Below are positions 42,240-51,606 of a stretch of DNA of 64,000 bases, one piece after another. The DNA comes from Alphaproteobacteria bacterium (GTDB lineage: Bacteria > Pseudomonadota > Alphaproteobacteria > Caulobacterales > Aquidulcibacteraceae). The stretch lies in NCBI GenBank assembly GCA_027485915.1, contig JAIXQA010000048.1, positions 29,970 through 93,969 on the forward strand. Direction: 5' to 3'. Made by a program: the position numbers and the translations under genes. The stretch's first letter is position 1, and each line of letters opens with the position of its first letter. Under the pieces are notes generated by a model. It was not told the DNA's origin, ran no database searches, and saw only the letters and a program-made list of their open reading frames with translations.

Positions 42240-42976
42240 TGCGCATGATCACCCTCAATCTCTGGAAGAATGAGGGTGATCTGCCTGCGCGCCTTCAGAT
42301 GGTGGTAGCGGAGTGCCGGCGCCTGAAGCCAGACCTCATTTGCTTGCAGGAAGTCTATGCCGGCGCCGAATTTGATGCCGGAGCTTGGTTGGCGCAGGCC
42401 TTAGGGCTAAGCCTCACAGGCGTTCCGGCACGGATTAAGCAAAGGTCTGGGGTGCTATCCAGCTCTGGCCTTGCTCTCTTATCAAGCCTGCCGCTTCTTT
42501 CGCAGGAGAGTATCGACTTGCCTACCAGTCCAGCGGACGGCGGGCGGAAAGCCTTTTTCGGGGCGATTCAAACAGAGCTTGGTCCGGTTCGTATCGTCTC
42601 CTTGCATCTGTCTCATCTGAATACGGATGAAGGGGGGCGGCTGCGACAGGTGCAACTTTCCTCAATCTGGTCTTGGGTGCGCGAGGGTTGGGATTACCCG
42701 ACTATCTTGGCGGGCGACTTCAATACGAGATTTGACGCGCCTTGCCTAAGCTGGTTGCGAACTCAAGCGCATTTCGAAGGAACCCATCGTTTTTTGCCGA
42801 GCGCGACGAGCCTTCGCGACCGCCCCTATGCCCTCATCGATCACGTCGTCCTGGTGGGCCTGAATCGTGTGCAACTGAGGCGTGCGGCGCTTTGTTTCAA
42901 AGACATGGAAGCTGAAACCGGACGTGTTGCCAGCGACCATTTCGGCATCGTGGCTGACTTCGACGCAGTCGGCTGA
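42239..42976 (+). CDS. Endonuclease/exonuclease/phosphatase-family hydrolase
   Basis: 245 residues from the ATG overlapping the phnM stop. EEP-fold markers: ITLNLWKNEG, DLICLQEVY (metal Glu), VSLHLSHLN, ILAGDFNTRFD and a final SDHFGIVADF. Family members cleave phosphodiesters or phosphomonoesters, from nucleic acids to phospholipids. Translational coupling to PhnM points to a phosphorylated ribose intermediate or an organophosphate as substrate; that is inference. No signal peptide is seen. Confidence 0.85.
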   Translation: MRMITLNLWKNEGDLPARLQMVVAECRRLKPDLICLQEVYAGAEFDAGAWLAQALGLSLTGVPARIKQRSGVLSSSGLALLSSLPLLSQESIDLPTSPADGGRKAFFGAIQTELGPVRIVSLHLSHLNTDEGGRLRQVQLSSIWSWVREGWDYPTILAGDFNTRFDAPCLSWLRTQAHFEGTHRFLPSATSLRDRPYALIDHVVLVGLNRVQLRRAALCFKDMEAETGRVASDHFGIVADFDAVG

Positions 42977-43072
42977 CACACATCCCACTTGGGGTCACAA
43001 ATCGACTGATTAGGGGCCAAATCAAGTGGCTCATGTCATGGCGCTGTCGTGCAAGCGCCATAAGCAAACTGC

Positions 43073-44884
43073 ATGTCCCAACAAAGTGATCCTGCACGCC
43101 ACTCTTGGCGCGAAACGATTGGATTCTGTGCCCGCTATTGGGGGCAGGAAAAACCGCTTCTATCCGTCGTCATTGTTTTGACTGTCGCGATGGTGATTGC
43201 AGAAGTCTGCATTCCGCTGTCCGCCGGGCATTTGGTGGATACTTTGACCAAAGTTGCAGCGGAGGGCCTGACAGACCAAAGGGCGGGCCAAGCCGCCCTT
43301 TTGGCCGTGGCCGTGATGACGGGAATTTCTGCCCTCTATTATGTGTTGGGGAATATCTCAACGCGCGTCTATCACCAGGTCGCTGCACGCTGCATGGCGA
43401 AAGTGCTGGAAGATGGTTTTGCGAGAATTCAGCATTTCTCCTCAGACTGGCACGCCAATACCTTTGCCGGGGCAACCGTTCATAAACTCACGCGCGGTCG
43501 TTGGTCGTATGAGCACATTTCTGACATTTTGTGGCAGCAATTCCTGCCGCTTGGCTTGGTGATATTGGGGCTGGCGGGCGTCATGCTTGTTCGCTTCCCG
43601 ATGGTAGGGATCGTCTTTTTAGTGATGGTTGCCGTCTATGTGATCGCTTCTTTTGTGATCGCGATCATTTATGTGCGTCCCGCCAATGTTGTCGCGGCAG
43701 CAGCAGATTCCCGCATCGGGGCAGCGGTGGCCGACGCCGTCTCTAACAATAATGCGGTCAAAGCATATGGCGCAGAAGCCCGCGAAACAGAGCGCTTTGA
43801 GCAGGTAACTGGCAAATGGCGATCCCTCGCAATTGTCTCTTGGCGAAGGGCTTTAGATATGGGGCTGGTTCAGCACGCCCTTTGGCTGACACTACAAGCT
43901 GCCATGTTGGTCTTGTTGATTGGGCTTTCGATGCGCGGGCAAGCAACCCCGGGTGATGTTGCCTTTGTCATCACCGCCAATTTTCAATTGGGCGGCAGTT
44001 TGCGTAAAGTCGGCGACCATATCCGCATGCTGCAACGAGCCAGCGCGGAACTCGCCGATATCATCGAATTCGACCGTGCACCTCTCGGCGTGGAAGATAT
44101 TCCAAAGGCGGCAGAGTTTCAGCGCGGTCGTGGTGAAATCATCTTTGATCAGGTTCAATTCAATTACCCGGGCGCAGAGATGGGTAAGCCTTCGCTCTAT
44201 CACAATCTCGATCTTCGCATCGCGCCCGGCGAGAAGATTGCGCTGGTTGGCCCTTCAGGCTCTGGCAAGTCCACCTTCGTCAAACTGATCCAGCGACTCT
44301 ATGACCTGCAGGCGGGCACCATTTGGATAGATGGGCAAGATATCGCCCAAGTTCGTCAGGCCAGCCTGCGGCGGGCTATTTCAATCGTACCGCAAGAACC
44401 TATCTTGTTCCATCGCAGCCTCGCGGACAACATTGCCTACGCCCATCCCCATGCGCCAATGGAAGCGATTATCCAAGCCGCAAAACGTGCCTTTGCCCAC
44501 GACTTTATCCAGTCTTTGCCGGAAGGCTATCAAACCCTTGTGGGCGAGCGCGGGGTAAAGCTGTCCGGCGGTGAACGTCAGCGCGTCGCAATTGCGCGCG
44601 CCTTTTTAGCAGACGCCAATATTGTGATCTTTGATGAAGCCACTTCCAGCTTAGACACGGTGACCGAGAGACTGATCCAAGCTGCTATGGCCGATCTGAT
44701 GGTCAATCGGACGACCATCATCGTGGCCCACCGCTTATCGACGATCAAAGACGTGGATCGCATCCTCGTATTTGATCGCGGCAAAATTATTGAACAAGGT
44801 CACCATAAGGCTCTTTTGGCCATTCCAGAAGGAACCTACGCCCGCCTTCATGCGGTCCATATGGACGATCAATTGATTGGCTAA
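43073..44884 (+). CDS. ABC exporter, fused membrane and ATPase domains
   Basis: 603 residues. Six-helix type-IV exporter domain (about 30-325) and an ATPase domain with Walker A GPSGSGKST, signature [15 protein letters not shown], Walker B IVIFDEATSSLD and switch IIVAHRLSTI. It is a half-transporter of the MsbA/HlyB class that should dimerise. It follows the EEP gene by 96 bp in the same direction and faces the transporter operon's transglutaminase gene. The substrate is unknown; placement inside the phosphonate region is the only clue. Confidence 0.88.
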   Translation: MSQQSDPARHSWRETIGFCARYWGQEKPLLSVVIVLTVAMVIAEVCIPLSAGHLVDTLTKVAAEGLTDQRAGQAALLAVAVMTGISALYYVLGNISTRVYHQVAARCMAKVLEDGFARIQHFSSDWHANTFAGATVHKLTRGRWSYEHISDILWQQFLPLGLVILGLAGVMLVRFPMVGIVFLVMVAVYVIASFVIAIIYVRPANVVAAAADSRIGAAVADAVSNNNAVKAYGAEARETERFEQVTGKWRSLAIVSWRRALDMGLVQHALWLTLQAAMLVLLIGLSMRGQATPGDVAFVITANFQLGGSLRKVGDHIRMLQRASAELADIIEFDRAPLGVEDIPKAAEFQRGRGEIIFDQVQFNYPGAEMGKPSLYHNLDLRIAPGEKIALVGPSGSGKSTFVKLIQRLYDLQAGTIWIDGQDIAQVRQASLRRAISIVPQEPILFHRSLADNIAYAHPHAPMEAIIQAAKRAFAHDFIQSLPEGYQTLVGERGVKLSGGERQRVAIARAFLADANIVIFDEATSSLDTVTERLIQAAMADLMVNRTTIIVAHRLSTIKDVDRILVFDRGKIIEQGHHKALLAIPEGTYARLHAVHMDDQLIG

Positions 44885-44891
44885 AGCGGCT

Positions 44892-45716
44892 CTATTCGTA
44901 AAATCTTGCCAAGGTGCGCAGCTTTTGAGCCGTGTTTGATCCGGTAAGACCCTGAAAGCCCGACAGAGACGGGTAAGTGACTGGGCCATCCTGCCCTACA
45001 AATTCCGGCCCCCGCCCAATGCTGAGCGCAAAGCGTCGTCCAGGCTTTGGATTGAGTTTGGGCGTCATCTCGCGCACACCATATTGGACGTGATGCGAGA
45101 TGTCCCAATGATGGGAAATCCCATCACATTTCAGATTGAGCCAACAATGGCCAGTAGATCCATACCCCCGCCCTTCTGCAATATGTGCACCCATGACATA
45201 GGCCGAAGGTACCCCAATCGCGCGGAGAGCGGCGACTGCAAGCGTATGCATATCCACACAGGTGCCGGGCGTCAGACCGCATTCAAGCGCCGGCATAGAA
45301 TCTTCACCTGTGCCCAAATGCGTTTCGCGGGCCCCATAATTAAAGTGATCCGCCACAAATTGGATCAGGGCAGGGACCCAAACTTCTAGAGGTGCCGCAG
45401 GCACCTCGATCTCGATCTGTTCGATTAAGGCTTGCGATGGCTGCTCAAACGCGCTGGTACCTGGCACATAGGCATCTTCACAAAGCCCAGGACCCGGTTC
45501 CTCAAAATCGATGCGAATAATGGATCGATCACCAGCGTTGAGAGCGAAAAGATAAGCTTCGGTTCGACCCTGCACATCCCACACCGTGCCTTGCGGTTCT
45601 ATGCCTTCAAAAGTCACGTTCTGAATTTTTTGTTCGTGCGTGTTGGGCGGAACGGGAAAGAGATAAAGACCCGCAGACGGAACCGGCTCTTCTAAAAATA
45701 CCTCAAAGATGGCCAT
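44892..45716 (-). CDS. Transglutaminase-like protein
   Basis: 274 residues from ATG 45716, which overlaps the phnN stop (TGATG). The N-terminal beta-sandwich-like part is followed by a transglutaminase core with Cys in GTCVDMHTLAVAALRAIGVP, His in GHCWLNL and Asp in HHWDISHH. It has no signal peptide. Such cores act as cysteine proteases, amidases or cross-linkers in bacteria. It is the last gene of the phn transporter unit, an unusual companion for phnN. Confidence 0.85.
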   Translation of the reverse strand: MAIFEVFLEEPVPSAGLYLFPVPPNTHEQKIQNVTFEGIEPQGTVWDVQGRTEAYLFALNAGDRSIIRIDFEEPGPGLCEDAYVPGTSAFEQPSQALIEQIEIEVPAAPLEVWVPALIQFVADHFNYGARETHLGTGEDSMPALECGLTPGTCVDMHTLAVAALRAIGVPSAYVMGAHIAEGRGYGSTGHCWLNLKCDGISHHWDISHHVQYGVREMTPKLNPKPGRRFALSIGRGPEFVGQDGPVTYPSLSGFQGLTGSNTAQKLRTLARFYE

Positions 45717-46261
45717 CAACTTACCCCCAATATCTCCAGCAGCCTTGCGACACCCACGTCCATAGTGTCATCATTATTGAGATGAACGACGTCGACACCG
45801 CTAACATCATAGCTGGCGGCGCGCGCGATGCGTTCGGCGATCTCTGAGGCCGTTTCACGTCCACGAGCGACCAAGCGCCGCTTAATAATCTCACTCGGTG
45901 CTGAGATGGAGACGACGACCAAGGGCGAAAAATGCTGCCTTGCCTGGTCCAATATTGTCCGTGAAACATTGACCACAACATGTTGGCCTTGCCCCAGTCG
46001 GGCGGCGATATCAGCACCTATGCCGTAGGACAGGCCGTGGGCGCGCCAGTATAGCGCAAATCCGCCTTTAAGGCGTTTAGCCTCAAACTCGGCAGGGTCG
46101 ATTGCAACATGATCTTCGCCACCGGCATCTTGCGGCCGAGTGATGAAACGTTGGGCGAAATAATAGCTGGCGTTCGCTGCCAGCACAGCCTTAGACCCGT
46201 CAATCAAGGTGTCCTTCCCGACGCCTGAAGGCCCAACAATCAAGAACAAGGTTCCAGTCAT
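45716..46261 (-). CDS. phnN: PhnN, ribose 1,5-bisphosphate phosphokinase
   Basis: 181 residues of the guanylate-kinase-like fold: P-loop IVGPSGVGKDTLI, FAQRFITRP, and GGEDHVAIDPAEFEAKRL typical of PhnN. It phosphorylates ribose 1,5-bisphosphate to PRPP, returning the ribose scaffold to metabolism. Starts 15 bp after the acetyltransferase gene. Confidence 0.93.
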   Translation of the reverse strand: MTGTLFLIVGPSGVGKDTLIDGSKAVLAANASYYFAQRFITRPQDAGGEDHVAIDPAEFEAKRLKGGFALYWRAHGLSYGIGADIAARLGQGQHVVVNVSRTILDQARQHFSPLVVVSISAPSEIIKRRLVARGRETASEIAERIARAASYDVSGVDVVHLNNDDTMDVGVARLLEILGVS

Positions 46262-46276
46262 GGCACACAGTTTGGC

Positions 46277-46966
46277 TTAGGAATGTTTCTCAACAAAGGC
46301 ATCGGCGTCCAATTCTCTAAAGTCCTGCAGTGCCTCGGCAAGCTTTTCATGCTGCCAATCCCACCACGCCAAAGCTAGCAGGCCATCTTGAACCGCTTGA
46401 GGGAAACGTTCTCGAATGGGCTTGGAAGGGACCCCACCCACGATTGTGAATGGGGCTACGTCTTTTGACACAACTGCCCCCGCACCGACAACCGCGCCAG
46501 TCCCGACACTCACGCCTGCAAGAAGTGTCGCGCCATGACCGATCCACACATCATGGCCGATGGAGACATGGTCTGCGCGACGCCAGTCAAAGAAATCATC
46601 ATCGTCTTGTTCACTTAATTGATAGGAGACTGAGCGATAGGTGAAATGGTGGAGAGCAGCCTTCCACGTGGGGTTATTGCCGGGATTTAGGCGCGTGTCT
46701 CGTGCGATCGAGCAGAATTTGCCAATTGTGGTATAGGCCGCGCTCGAATCCGTGACGATATAACTATAGGGCCCCATTTCTGTTTCCATCAATGAAGTGC
46801 GCGCGCCGACACGTGTCCAAGGGCCCAGGATACAATCGCGGACTTGTGCTTCAGGTGAGATACCGGGCTCTGACTCAGCGGGCTTTTCAGCCGTCGGATC
46901 ATGCTTCCAATGTTCAAAATAACGATAGTCTGGCGGTAAGATCCGCCCCGCCAGCCGACCTGTCAC
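46277..46966 (-). CDS. Phosphonate-locus hexapeptide acetyltransferase
   Basis: 229 residues. A left-handed beta-helix of hexapeptide repeats covers about 40-200 (GPYSYIVTDSSAAYTTIGKF, VSIGHDVWIGHGATLLAGV, GTGAVVGAGAVVSKDVAPF, IVGGVPSKPIRERFP). This is the DapH/GlmU-related family found in phn clusters and likely acetylates an amino-phosphonate or related compound. Start GTG 46966 overlaps the phnC stop. Confidence 0.9.
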   Translation of the reverse strand: MTGRLAGRILPPDYRYFEHWKHDPTAEKPAESEPGISPEAQVRDCILGPWTRVGARTSLMETEMGPYSYIVTDSSAAYTTIGKFCSIARDTRLNPGNNPTWKAALHHFTYRSVSYQLSEQDDDDFFDWRRADHVSIGHDVWIGHGATLLAGVSVGTGAVVGAGAVVSKDVAPFTIVGGVPSKPIRERFPQAVQDGLLALAWWDWQHEKLAEALQDFRELDADAFVEKHS

Positions 46967-47754
46967 GCAACGGCCTCCAAGAGATTCTGCGCCTCTGCTT
47001 GTGGGCCAGAGCCTTCAATGACGTGACGGCCGTAAATTGCATCAACCACCGAAGCATTGAGGTCGTCTGGCGTGCCATCAAACACGATTTGCCCATCGGC
47101 CATCCCGATGATCCGCGGACAGAAGCGACGCGCGATATCTAGTGCATGCAGATTGACAAGGACGGTTATATTTCGTTCTCGATTAATGGTGGACAACGTC
47201 TCCATCACGGTCTGAGCGTTTGCTGGGTCGAGGGACGCAATCGGCTCATCGGCCAAAATGATTTCCGGCAATTGCATGAGGGTCCGCGCAATGGCGACGC
47301 GTTGTTGTTGACCGCCAGAAAGGGTGGAACAGCGCTGTAGTGCCGTGTGCGACATGCCTAAAGCATGGAGCTCCAAAATCGCCCGCGCACGCTCTTCCGC
47401 AGGGAAGAGCTTCAGCATAGGAGCAACCCCACGCTGACGGGCGAGACTTCCGATCAAAACATTGGTCAACACATCAAGGCGAGGCGACAGATTGAACTGC
47501 TGAAACACCATGCCGCAGGTGGCCCGCCATTGGCTGAGCGCCTTACCGCGTAATTCGCTAACCGGCTGTCCGTGCCACGAGATCGTGCCTTCATGGTTGT
47601 CGCACAGGCGATTGATCAAGCGCAGAAGCGTGGACTTGCCAGCACCAGATCGACCAATAATGCCGACCATAGAACCTGCCGGAATTTGGAGAGAGACGTC
47701 CTGTACGGCTTTGGTCTGACCAAAGCGTTTTGTTACCGACTTGAGTTCCAGCAC
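46963..47754 (-). CDS. phnC: PhnC, phosphonate ABC importer ATPase
   Basis: 263 residues. Walker A GRSGAGKST, Q-loop MVFQQFNLSPRLDVLTNVL, signature [15 protein letters not shown], Walker B IILADEPIASLD and the VNLHALDIARRF segment characteristic of PhnC. Start GTG 47754 with AGGAGG five bases upstream. A stem-loop lies in the 113-bp gap from the permease genes. Confidence 0.95.
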   Translation of the reverse strand: MLELKSVTKRFGQTKAVQDVSLQIPAGSMVGIIGRSGAGKSTLLRLINRLCDNHEGTISWHGQPVSELRGKALSQWRATCGMVFQQFNLSPRLDVLTNVLIGSLARQRGVAPMLKLFPAEERARAILELHALGMSHTALQRCSTLSGGQQQRVAIARTLMQLPEIILADEPIASLDPANAQTVMETLSTINRERNITVLVNLHALDIARRFCPRIIGMADGQIVFDGTPDDLNASVVDAIYGRHVIEGSGPQAEAQNLLEAVA

Positions 47755-47812
47755 GCATGCCTCCTATCGCTGAAGGTGAGGCTAAGGCTGGCGCATGAAA
47801 CCTATATGACGA

Positions 47813-47846
47813 TCAGCACCGACTCCCTCAATTAGGGGGCTGATTT
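47813..47846 (-). repeat. Stem-loop between phnE and phnC
   Basis: ATCAGC and GCTGAT arms enclose a CCCT/AGGG helix around CAATT. It lies within the phn transporter operon in the only sizeable gap. It could reduce read-through or protect a processed mRNA end, setting different amounts of permease and ATPase. Confidence 0.4.
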
Positions 47847-47867
47847 GTTGGGCGCGCGCGTCTTTCC

Positions 47868-48731
47868 TCAGCCATGCACCAGTTTCGAGCGGATTTTCTC
47901 CGACACGTAGTCAAGCGCCATGACGCAAAGCACATAGGCAATGACGATCCAAGCGACTTGATCAAACGCAAAAATGCGAATGCGCTCTTCCAGCTCAAAA
48001 CCAATGCCGCCTGCCCCAACGATGCCCAAAATGGCGGCGTTACGGAAATTAGACTCAAGCATATAGAGCGACTGGCTGGCCATGACAGGCAACACTTCTG
48101 GCAAAAGGCCAAAGCGAATGGCGGCGCGTCGCTGGCCACCGGTTGCCCGAATACCTTCTTGTGGGCGGGGGTCGGAATTTTCAATCGCCTCTGCATAAAG
48201 CTTGCCCAAGCGCGGGATATCGGTCAGGGCGAGAGCAATCACGCCACCAAAGGGGCCGAGACCAAAAGCGACGATGAGGATGAGGGCCCAGACAAGCGCG
48301 GGTATAGCGCGAAACACATCAAAGCTGCGCCGGATCAGGAAATGAAGGACCGGATTTGCGACGAAAGTTTTCGCACCCAATAGGCCTAAAGGTAAGGCAC
48401 CCAATACACCCAAAAACGTCCCAGTGACGGCCATGGCAAAGGTTGCAGCTAAGGCCTGCAATATCCGAACTTCCCCGCCCGCAGCATTAGGGGGAAACAT
48501 CCCTCTCATGAAGTCCGCGAGTTTTGTGAGGCCTCTCGCAAAGGCTGCAGGCGTCATATCGACCCCAATGCAAAGCGCTATGAAGAGCGCACTCAAGCCA
48601 ACCCAAAGCACAAACCGACGCAGCTGAACGGCAAAAGGCGTATCGATCAGATGCGGCGCAATCTGGCGCGCTGCCTCCATCTCTTGGGCTGCGATGAGCG
48701 GTGGAACCGTGAGGCTAGCGACCCTAGTCAT
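47868..48731 (-). CDS. phnE: PhnE, phosphonate ABC importer permease (second copy)
   Basis: 287 residues from ATG 48731, which overlaps the first phnE stop. A much longer frame to 49004 lies wholly in the first phnE and is not needed. About six helices, with FRAIPALVWALILIVAFGLG, the coupling-loop EAIENSDPRPQEGIRATGG and FRNAAILGIVGAGGIGFELE, all typical of PhnE. It pairs with the first PhnE to form a heterodimeric channel. Confidence 0.92.
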   Translation of the reverse strand: MTRVASLTVPPLIAAQEMEAARQIAPHLIDTPFAVQLRRFVLWVGLSALFIALCIGVDMTPAAFARGLTKLADFMRGMFPPNAAGGEVRILQALAATFAMAVTGTFLGVLGALPLGLLGAKTFVANPVLHFLIRRSFDVFRAIPALVWALILIVAFGLGPFGGVIALALTDIPRLGKLYAEAIENSDPRPQEGIRATGGQRRAAIRFGLLPEVLPVMASQSLYMLESNFRNAAILGIVGAGGIGFELEERIRIFAFDQVAWIVIAYVLCVMALDYVSEKIRSKLVHG

Positions 48732-49630
48732 GCAGGGGACTCCAGGCCGATCAAGCGGTGGCGGACTGCCTCGGACACCAGATCGATCAGAATGATCAGA
48801 CCAATAATGAGGATCAACAGGGCGAAATAGGTGTCGAACTCGGTGTAGGTAATCGCGCGCGATAGCTCGATCCCGATTCCACCAGCCCCAACGACTCCTA
48901 ATGCGGCTGCGGCACCGACATTGATTTCCAATCGCAGCAATCCGTAAGAAGCATAGTGGGGTAAAACCTGCGGCAGTACGCCAAATCGAACTTGCGCCCA
49001 CCAAGACCCGCCGACCGCCCGTACCGCTTCCACGGGCCGCATATCCGCAGCCTCATTGGCTTCAGAATAAAGCTTTCCAAGGCTGGCCATCGTGCCAAGC
49101 GCAATGGCGATCACGCCCGGCAAGGGTCCTACTCCAAATGCGGCGACCAGAATAAGCGCAACAATTAAGTCTGGCAGTGTACGGATCACTTCGAGGGTGC
49201 GGCGGGTAAGCCAATGAATGATGGGCGAAGGCGATAGGTTTTTGGAGGCTAAAAGTGACGCCCAGAACCCACCAAAGATGCCAAACAAGGTCGCGACAAT
49301 GGCGATCTGAACCGTCTCCCACAACAGGCTCAGCCAAGTTGGCATGTCATAGAACCAAGAGGCGAGCGAACCTTTTGTCGCGCGATCCTCAAAAATGACC
49401 CCTGCCTTCAAATCGGGGATCATGATGTCGAGAAGATTGGCAATTCGGCCCCAAGGGTCTGATCCTTGGCTGCCACCGAAAAATCCACTGACGTGAAAGC
49501 AAGCTGCAATTAGGGCGCTAAAGCCTACTAAGACCAAAGCTTGTTGCAAGCGCAATCGCAACAGCGTCACCCGCCGCTCCGCCTCAAATTCCCGAATGAT
49601 TTGGGCTTTCAGGGCTTCGTTCGGCGCCAC
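48728..49630 (-). CDS. phnE: PhnE, phosphonate ABC importer permease (first copy)
   Basis: 300 residues, start GTG 49630. A first helix at about 26-48, a periplasmic stretch, then the permease core with IRTLPDLIVALILVAAFGVG, SEANEAADMRPVEAVRAVGG and NVGAAAALGVVGAGGIGIEL. Two consecutive phnE genes are common in Alphaproteobacteria. Starts immediately after the second phnD-like gene. Confidence 0.92.
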   Translation of the reverse strand: MAPNEALKAQIIREFEAERRVTLLRLRLQQALVLVGFSALIAACFHVSGFFGGSQGSDPWGRIANLLDIMIPDLKAGVIFEDRATKGSLASWFYDMPTWLSLLWETVQIAIVATLFGIFGGFWASLLASKNLSPSPIIHWLTRRTLEVIRTLPDLIVALILVAAFGVGPLPGVIAIALGTMASLGKLYSEANEAADMRPVEAVRAVGGSWWAQVRFGVLPQVLPHYASYGLLRLEINVGAAAALGVVGAGGIGIELSRAITYTEFDTYFALLILIIGLIILIDLVSEAVRHRLIGLESPA

Positions 49631-49631
49631 G

Positions 49632-50480
49632 TTAACGGATACCTTTTTGCATCGCTGTGGCCTCGGTTGGGTCTAGCGCAACCCCTCCCGCGAGCTTGCT
49701 CGCCAGAAATGCCATGGCCTCGGGCCGCTCTTGGTGCAGGGCGATATGAATTCCGACTAATTGATAGCGATCAACTTCAGGCAGGTTATTTCGAACGACA
49801 AGGCCCGTTTGCGCCGTCGGCCGACCCCGCCAAGCCTCGACGACATCGCCACACAGAATGATTTTGGGATCATCACCACGGCAGAGGCGCTGTCGCGCAC
49901 CAGCTGTGATGATCAATGCATCACCTTGGCCAGCACGCAGGGCTTTAAGTCCCGCTTGCTCGTCAGCAACAAAGAGAGCTGGCTTAAAGCTCTTCGTATC
50001 CGCACCATAATCGGCCAAGCCTTGCAAGGGCACCTGATAACTTGCCGCCATTTTGGAAATGAAAATGGGGCGGCTGCCAGCAAGCTTTACTGGCGTATCA
50101 CGCCCGGAGGATTTGAGCGACAAGGCCACCGCCAGAACGCGACCGGTTTGAGCATCCGCCCGAGGTGCAAGTATTGGGCGTGCAATTTTGGCCAAAGGCT
50201 CAAAAGAGGGTTGATCCAAGATTGCCAAATCCAATTGACCCTCCTGCAACGCCGCCGCGACGGCTTTGCTATCCCCATAACCGCATAGCAGCACGGGCTT
50301 GCCCAACCGTCCCTCTAGATGCTTGCGGTAAGCGGCAGCTGCGGCATCACTTGGCGAGGCGGAGCAGGCAGATTCGGCAAGACCGGCGATGCCAATTCGA
50401 AACCCTGCGGGCGGCGTCTGTGCCGTTGCTGGCCGCATCAAGGCCAATAATACAAGGATGGACCCAAGCGCCCGGATCAT
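49632..50480 (-). CDS. PhnD-like periplasmic binding protein (second)
   Basis: 282 residues with a cleaved signal peptide (about 1-20, ending RPATAQ). The core resembles the PhnD/PtxB-type binding fold: AAYRKHLEGRLGKPVLLCGY, AAALQEGQLDLAILDQPSFE and LKALRAGQGDALIITAGARQ. It is divergent from the first PhnD and may capture a different phosphonate or phosphite. It has a Cys-containing surface near RLCRGDDPKIILCGDVVE. Overlaps the first phnD stop by 4 bp. Confidence 0.8.
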   Translation of the reverse strand: MIRALGSILVLLALMRPATAQTPPAGFRIGIAGLAESACSASPSDAAAAAYRKHLEGRLGKPVLLCGYGDSKAVAAALQEGQLDLAILDQPSFEPLAKIARPILAPRADAQTGRVLAVALSLKSSGRDTPVKLAGSRPIFISKMAASYQVPLQGLADYGADTKSFKPALFVADEQAGLKALRAGQGDALIITAGARQRLCRGDDPKIILCGDVVEAWRGRPTAQTGLVVRNNLPEVDRYQLVGIHIALHQERPEAMAFLASKLAGGVALDPTEATAMQKGIR

Positions 50481-51496
50481 GGCTTAGCACTCCGGGGAGA
50501 TGACTTCTGGGCAGGAGCCGCGCGGCGTTCGGCAATCTCTGCGCGACGCATGTCGACCACGGCCTGATAATCAGCAGCTGTCATGGGCTGCATATCCGAT
50601 CCCTCTTGAAGACCTATGTCCACCCACAATTGTGGATCCTCGTAAGCTAGCGCGGCCATGGCTCCACGGGTGACGTCTTGAAAGGCTTGGGGACGGTCTG
50701 TTCGGATCACATAGGGCGAGTTGGGCATCGGACCTGCCGTCCAGATGATGCGATAATCCGAAATCTTTACCGCGCCCTTCCGAGCCAAGGTGTAAAGGGA
50801 GCCGGTGGTAAAGCCGGTTTCTGGCGTGCCGCCACTGGCGATCAAGAAGATTGCGTCAAATTGACCGTTCGCCAGTGCCAAAACCGACTGCGTGTGGCCA
50901 CCACTCATCGCGGTCTTGCCAAAGAAAGTGTCGGGATCTTTCCCTTGCTGGCGCATCGCCCAGCGCGGAAACAAATAGCCGGACGTCGAGTTGAAGTCGA
51001 CATAGCCCAAGGACTTGCCGCGCAAATCTTCAATCGTGCGATAAGGACTGTCTGCCTTGACGATGAGCGCTGAATAATATCCCGAAGAGCCTTCAGCCGA
51101 GCGCAAAGCCAGAAAGGGGGCTACCTTCTCACCCATTTGCTCCCGTGCATTTGCATAGGCCGCGCCACCCATTTGCGCGAGCTCTAGCTGTCCGGAAGCC
51201 ATGGCTTGAATAACGCCATTATAGTCAGCGGCTTGGAAGACTTCGACTTTCAAACTGGTGATGCGGTTGAGATATTTTTGATAGGCTGTCCAACGCGCCA
51301 ATGTGGTGGGACTATCTTCGCCCGACGTCGCACCAATGCGCAATTGACCGACTTCTTTTTGCCAGCCTGTAAGCTCGGCATCTGGCTGGTCGGAGCCACA
51401 GGCAGAAAGCCCAGTTAAGCAAAGCACGAAGCAAAGTGACTTGAGCCAGGTTGAAATCCGCACCTGCTTTACCCCCACTATATTTCCAGCCTTCAT
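50477..51496 (-). CDS. phnD: PhnD, phosphonate-binding lipoprotein (first)
   Basis: 339 residues with a lipoprotein signal ending LTGLSACGSD. PhnD core: LRIGATSGEDSPTTLARWTA, VIQAMASGQLELAQMGGAAY, TIEDLRGKSLGYVDFNSTSG and SGGHTQSVLALANGQFDAIF. It presents phosphonates to the two PhnE permeases. First gene of the transporter operon; its promoter should lie between 51497 and the terminator at 51607. Confidence 0.92.
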   Translation of the reverse strand: MKAGNIVGVKQVRISTWLKSLCFVLCLTGLSACGSDQPDAELTGWQKEVGQLRIGATSGEDSPTTLARWTAYQKYLNRITSLKVEVFQAADYNGVIQAMASGQLELAQMGGAAYANAREQMGEKVAPFLALRSAEGSSGYYSALIVKADSPYRTIEDLRGKSLGYVDFNSTSGYLFPRWAMRQQGKDPDTFFGKTAMSGGHTQSVLALANGQFDAIFLIASGGTPETGFTTGSLYTLARKGAVKISDYRIIWTAGPMPNSPYVIRTDRPQAFQDVTRGAMAALAYEDPQLWVDIGLQEGSDMQPMTAADYQAVVDMRRAEIAERRAAPAQKSSPRSAKP

Positions 51497-51606
51497 GCCT
51501 AAAGTTCATGTCAGTGGCGCGACGGAATGAAACGATCTGCGCCAAACTTACAGCAGATTTGTGGGGTCATCGGTCCCACGTACTTCGTGTAACCATCAAA
51601 AATCAG

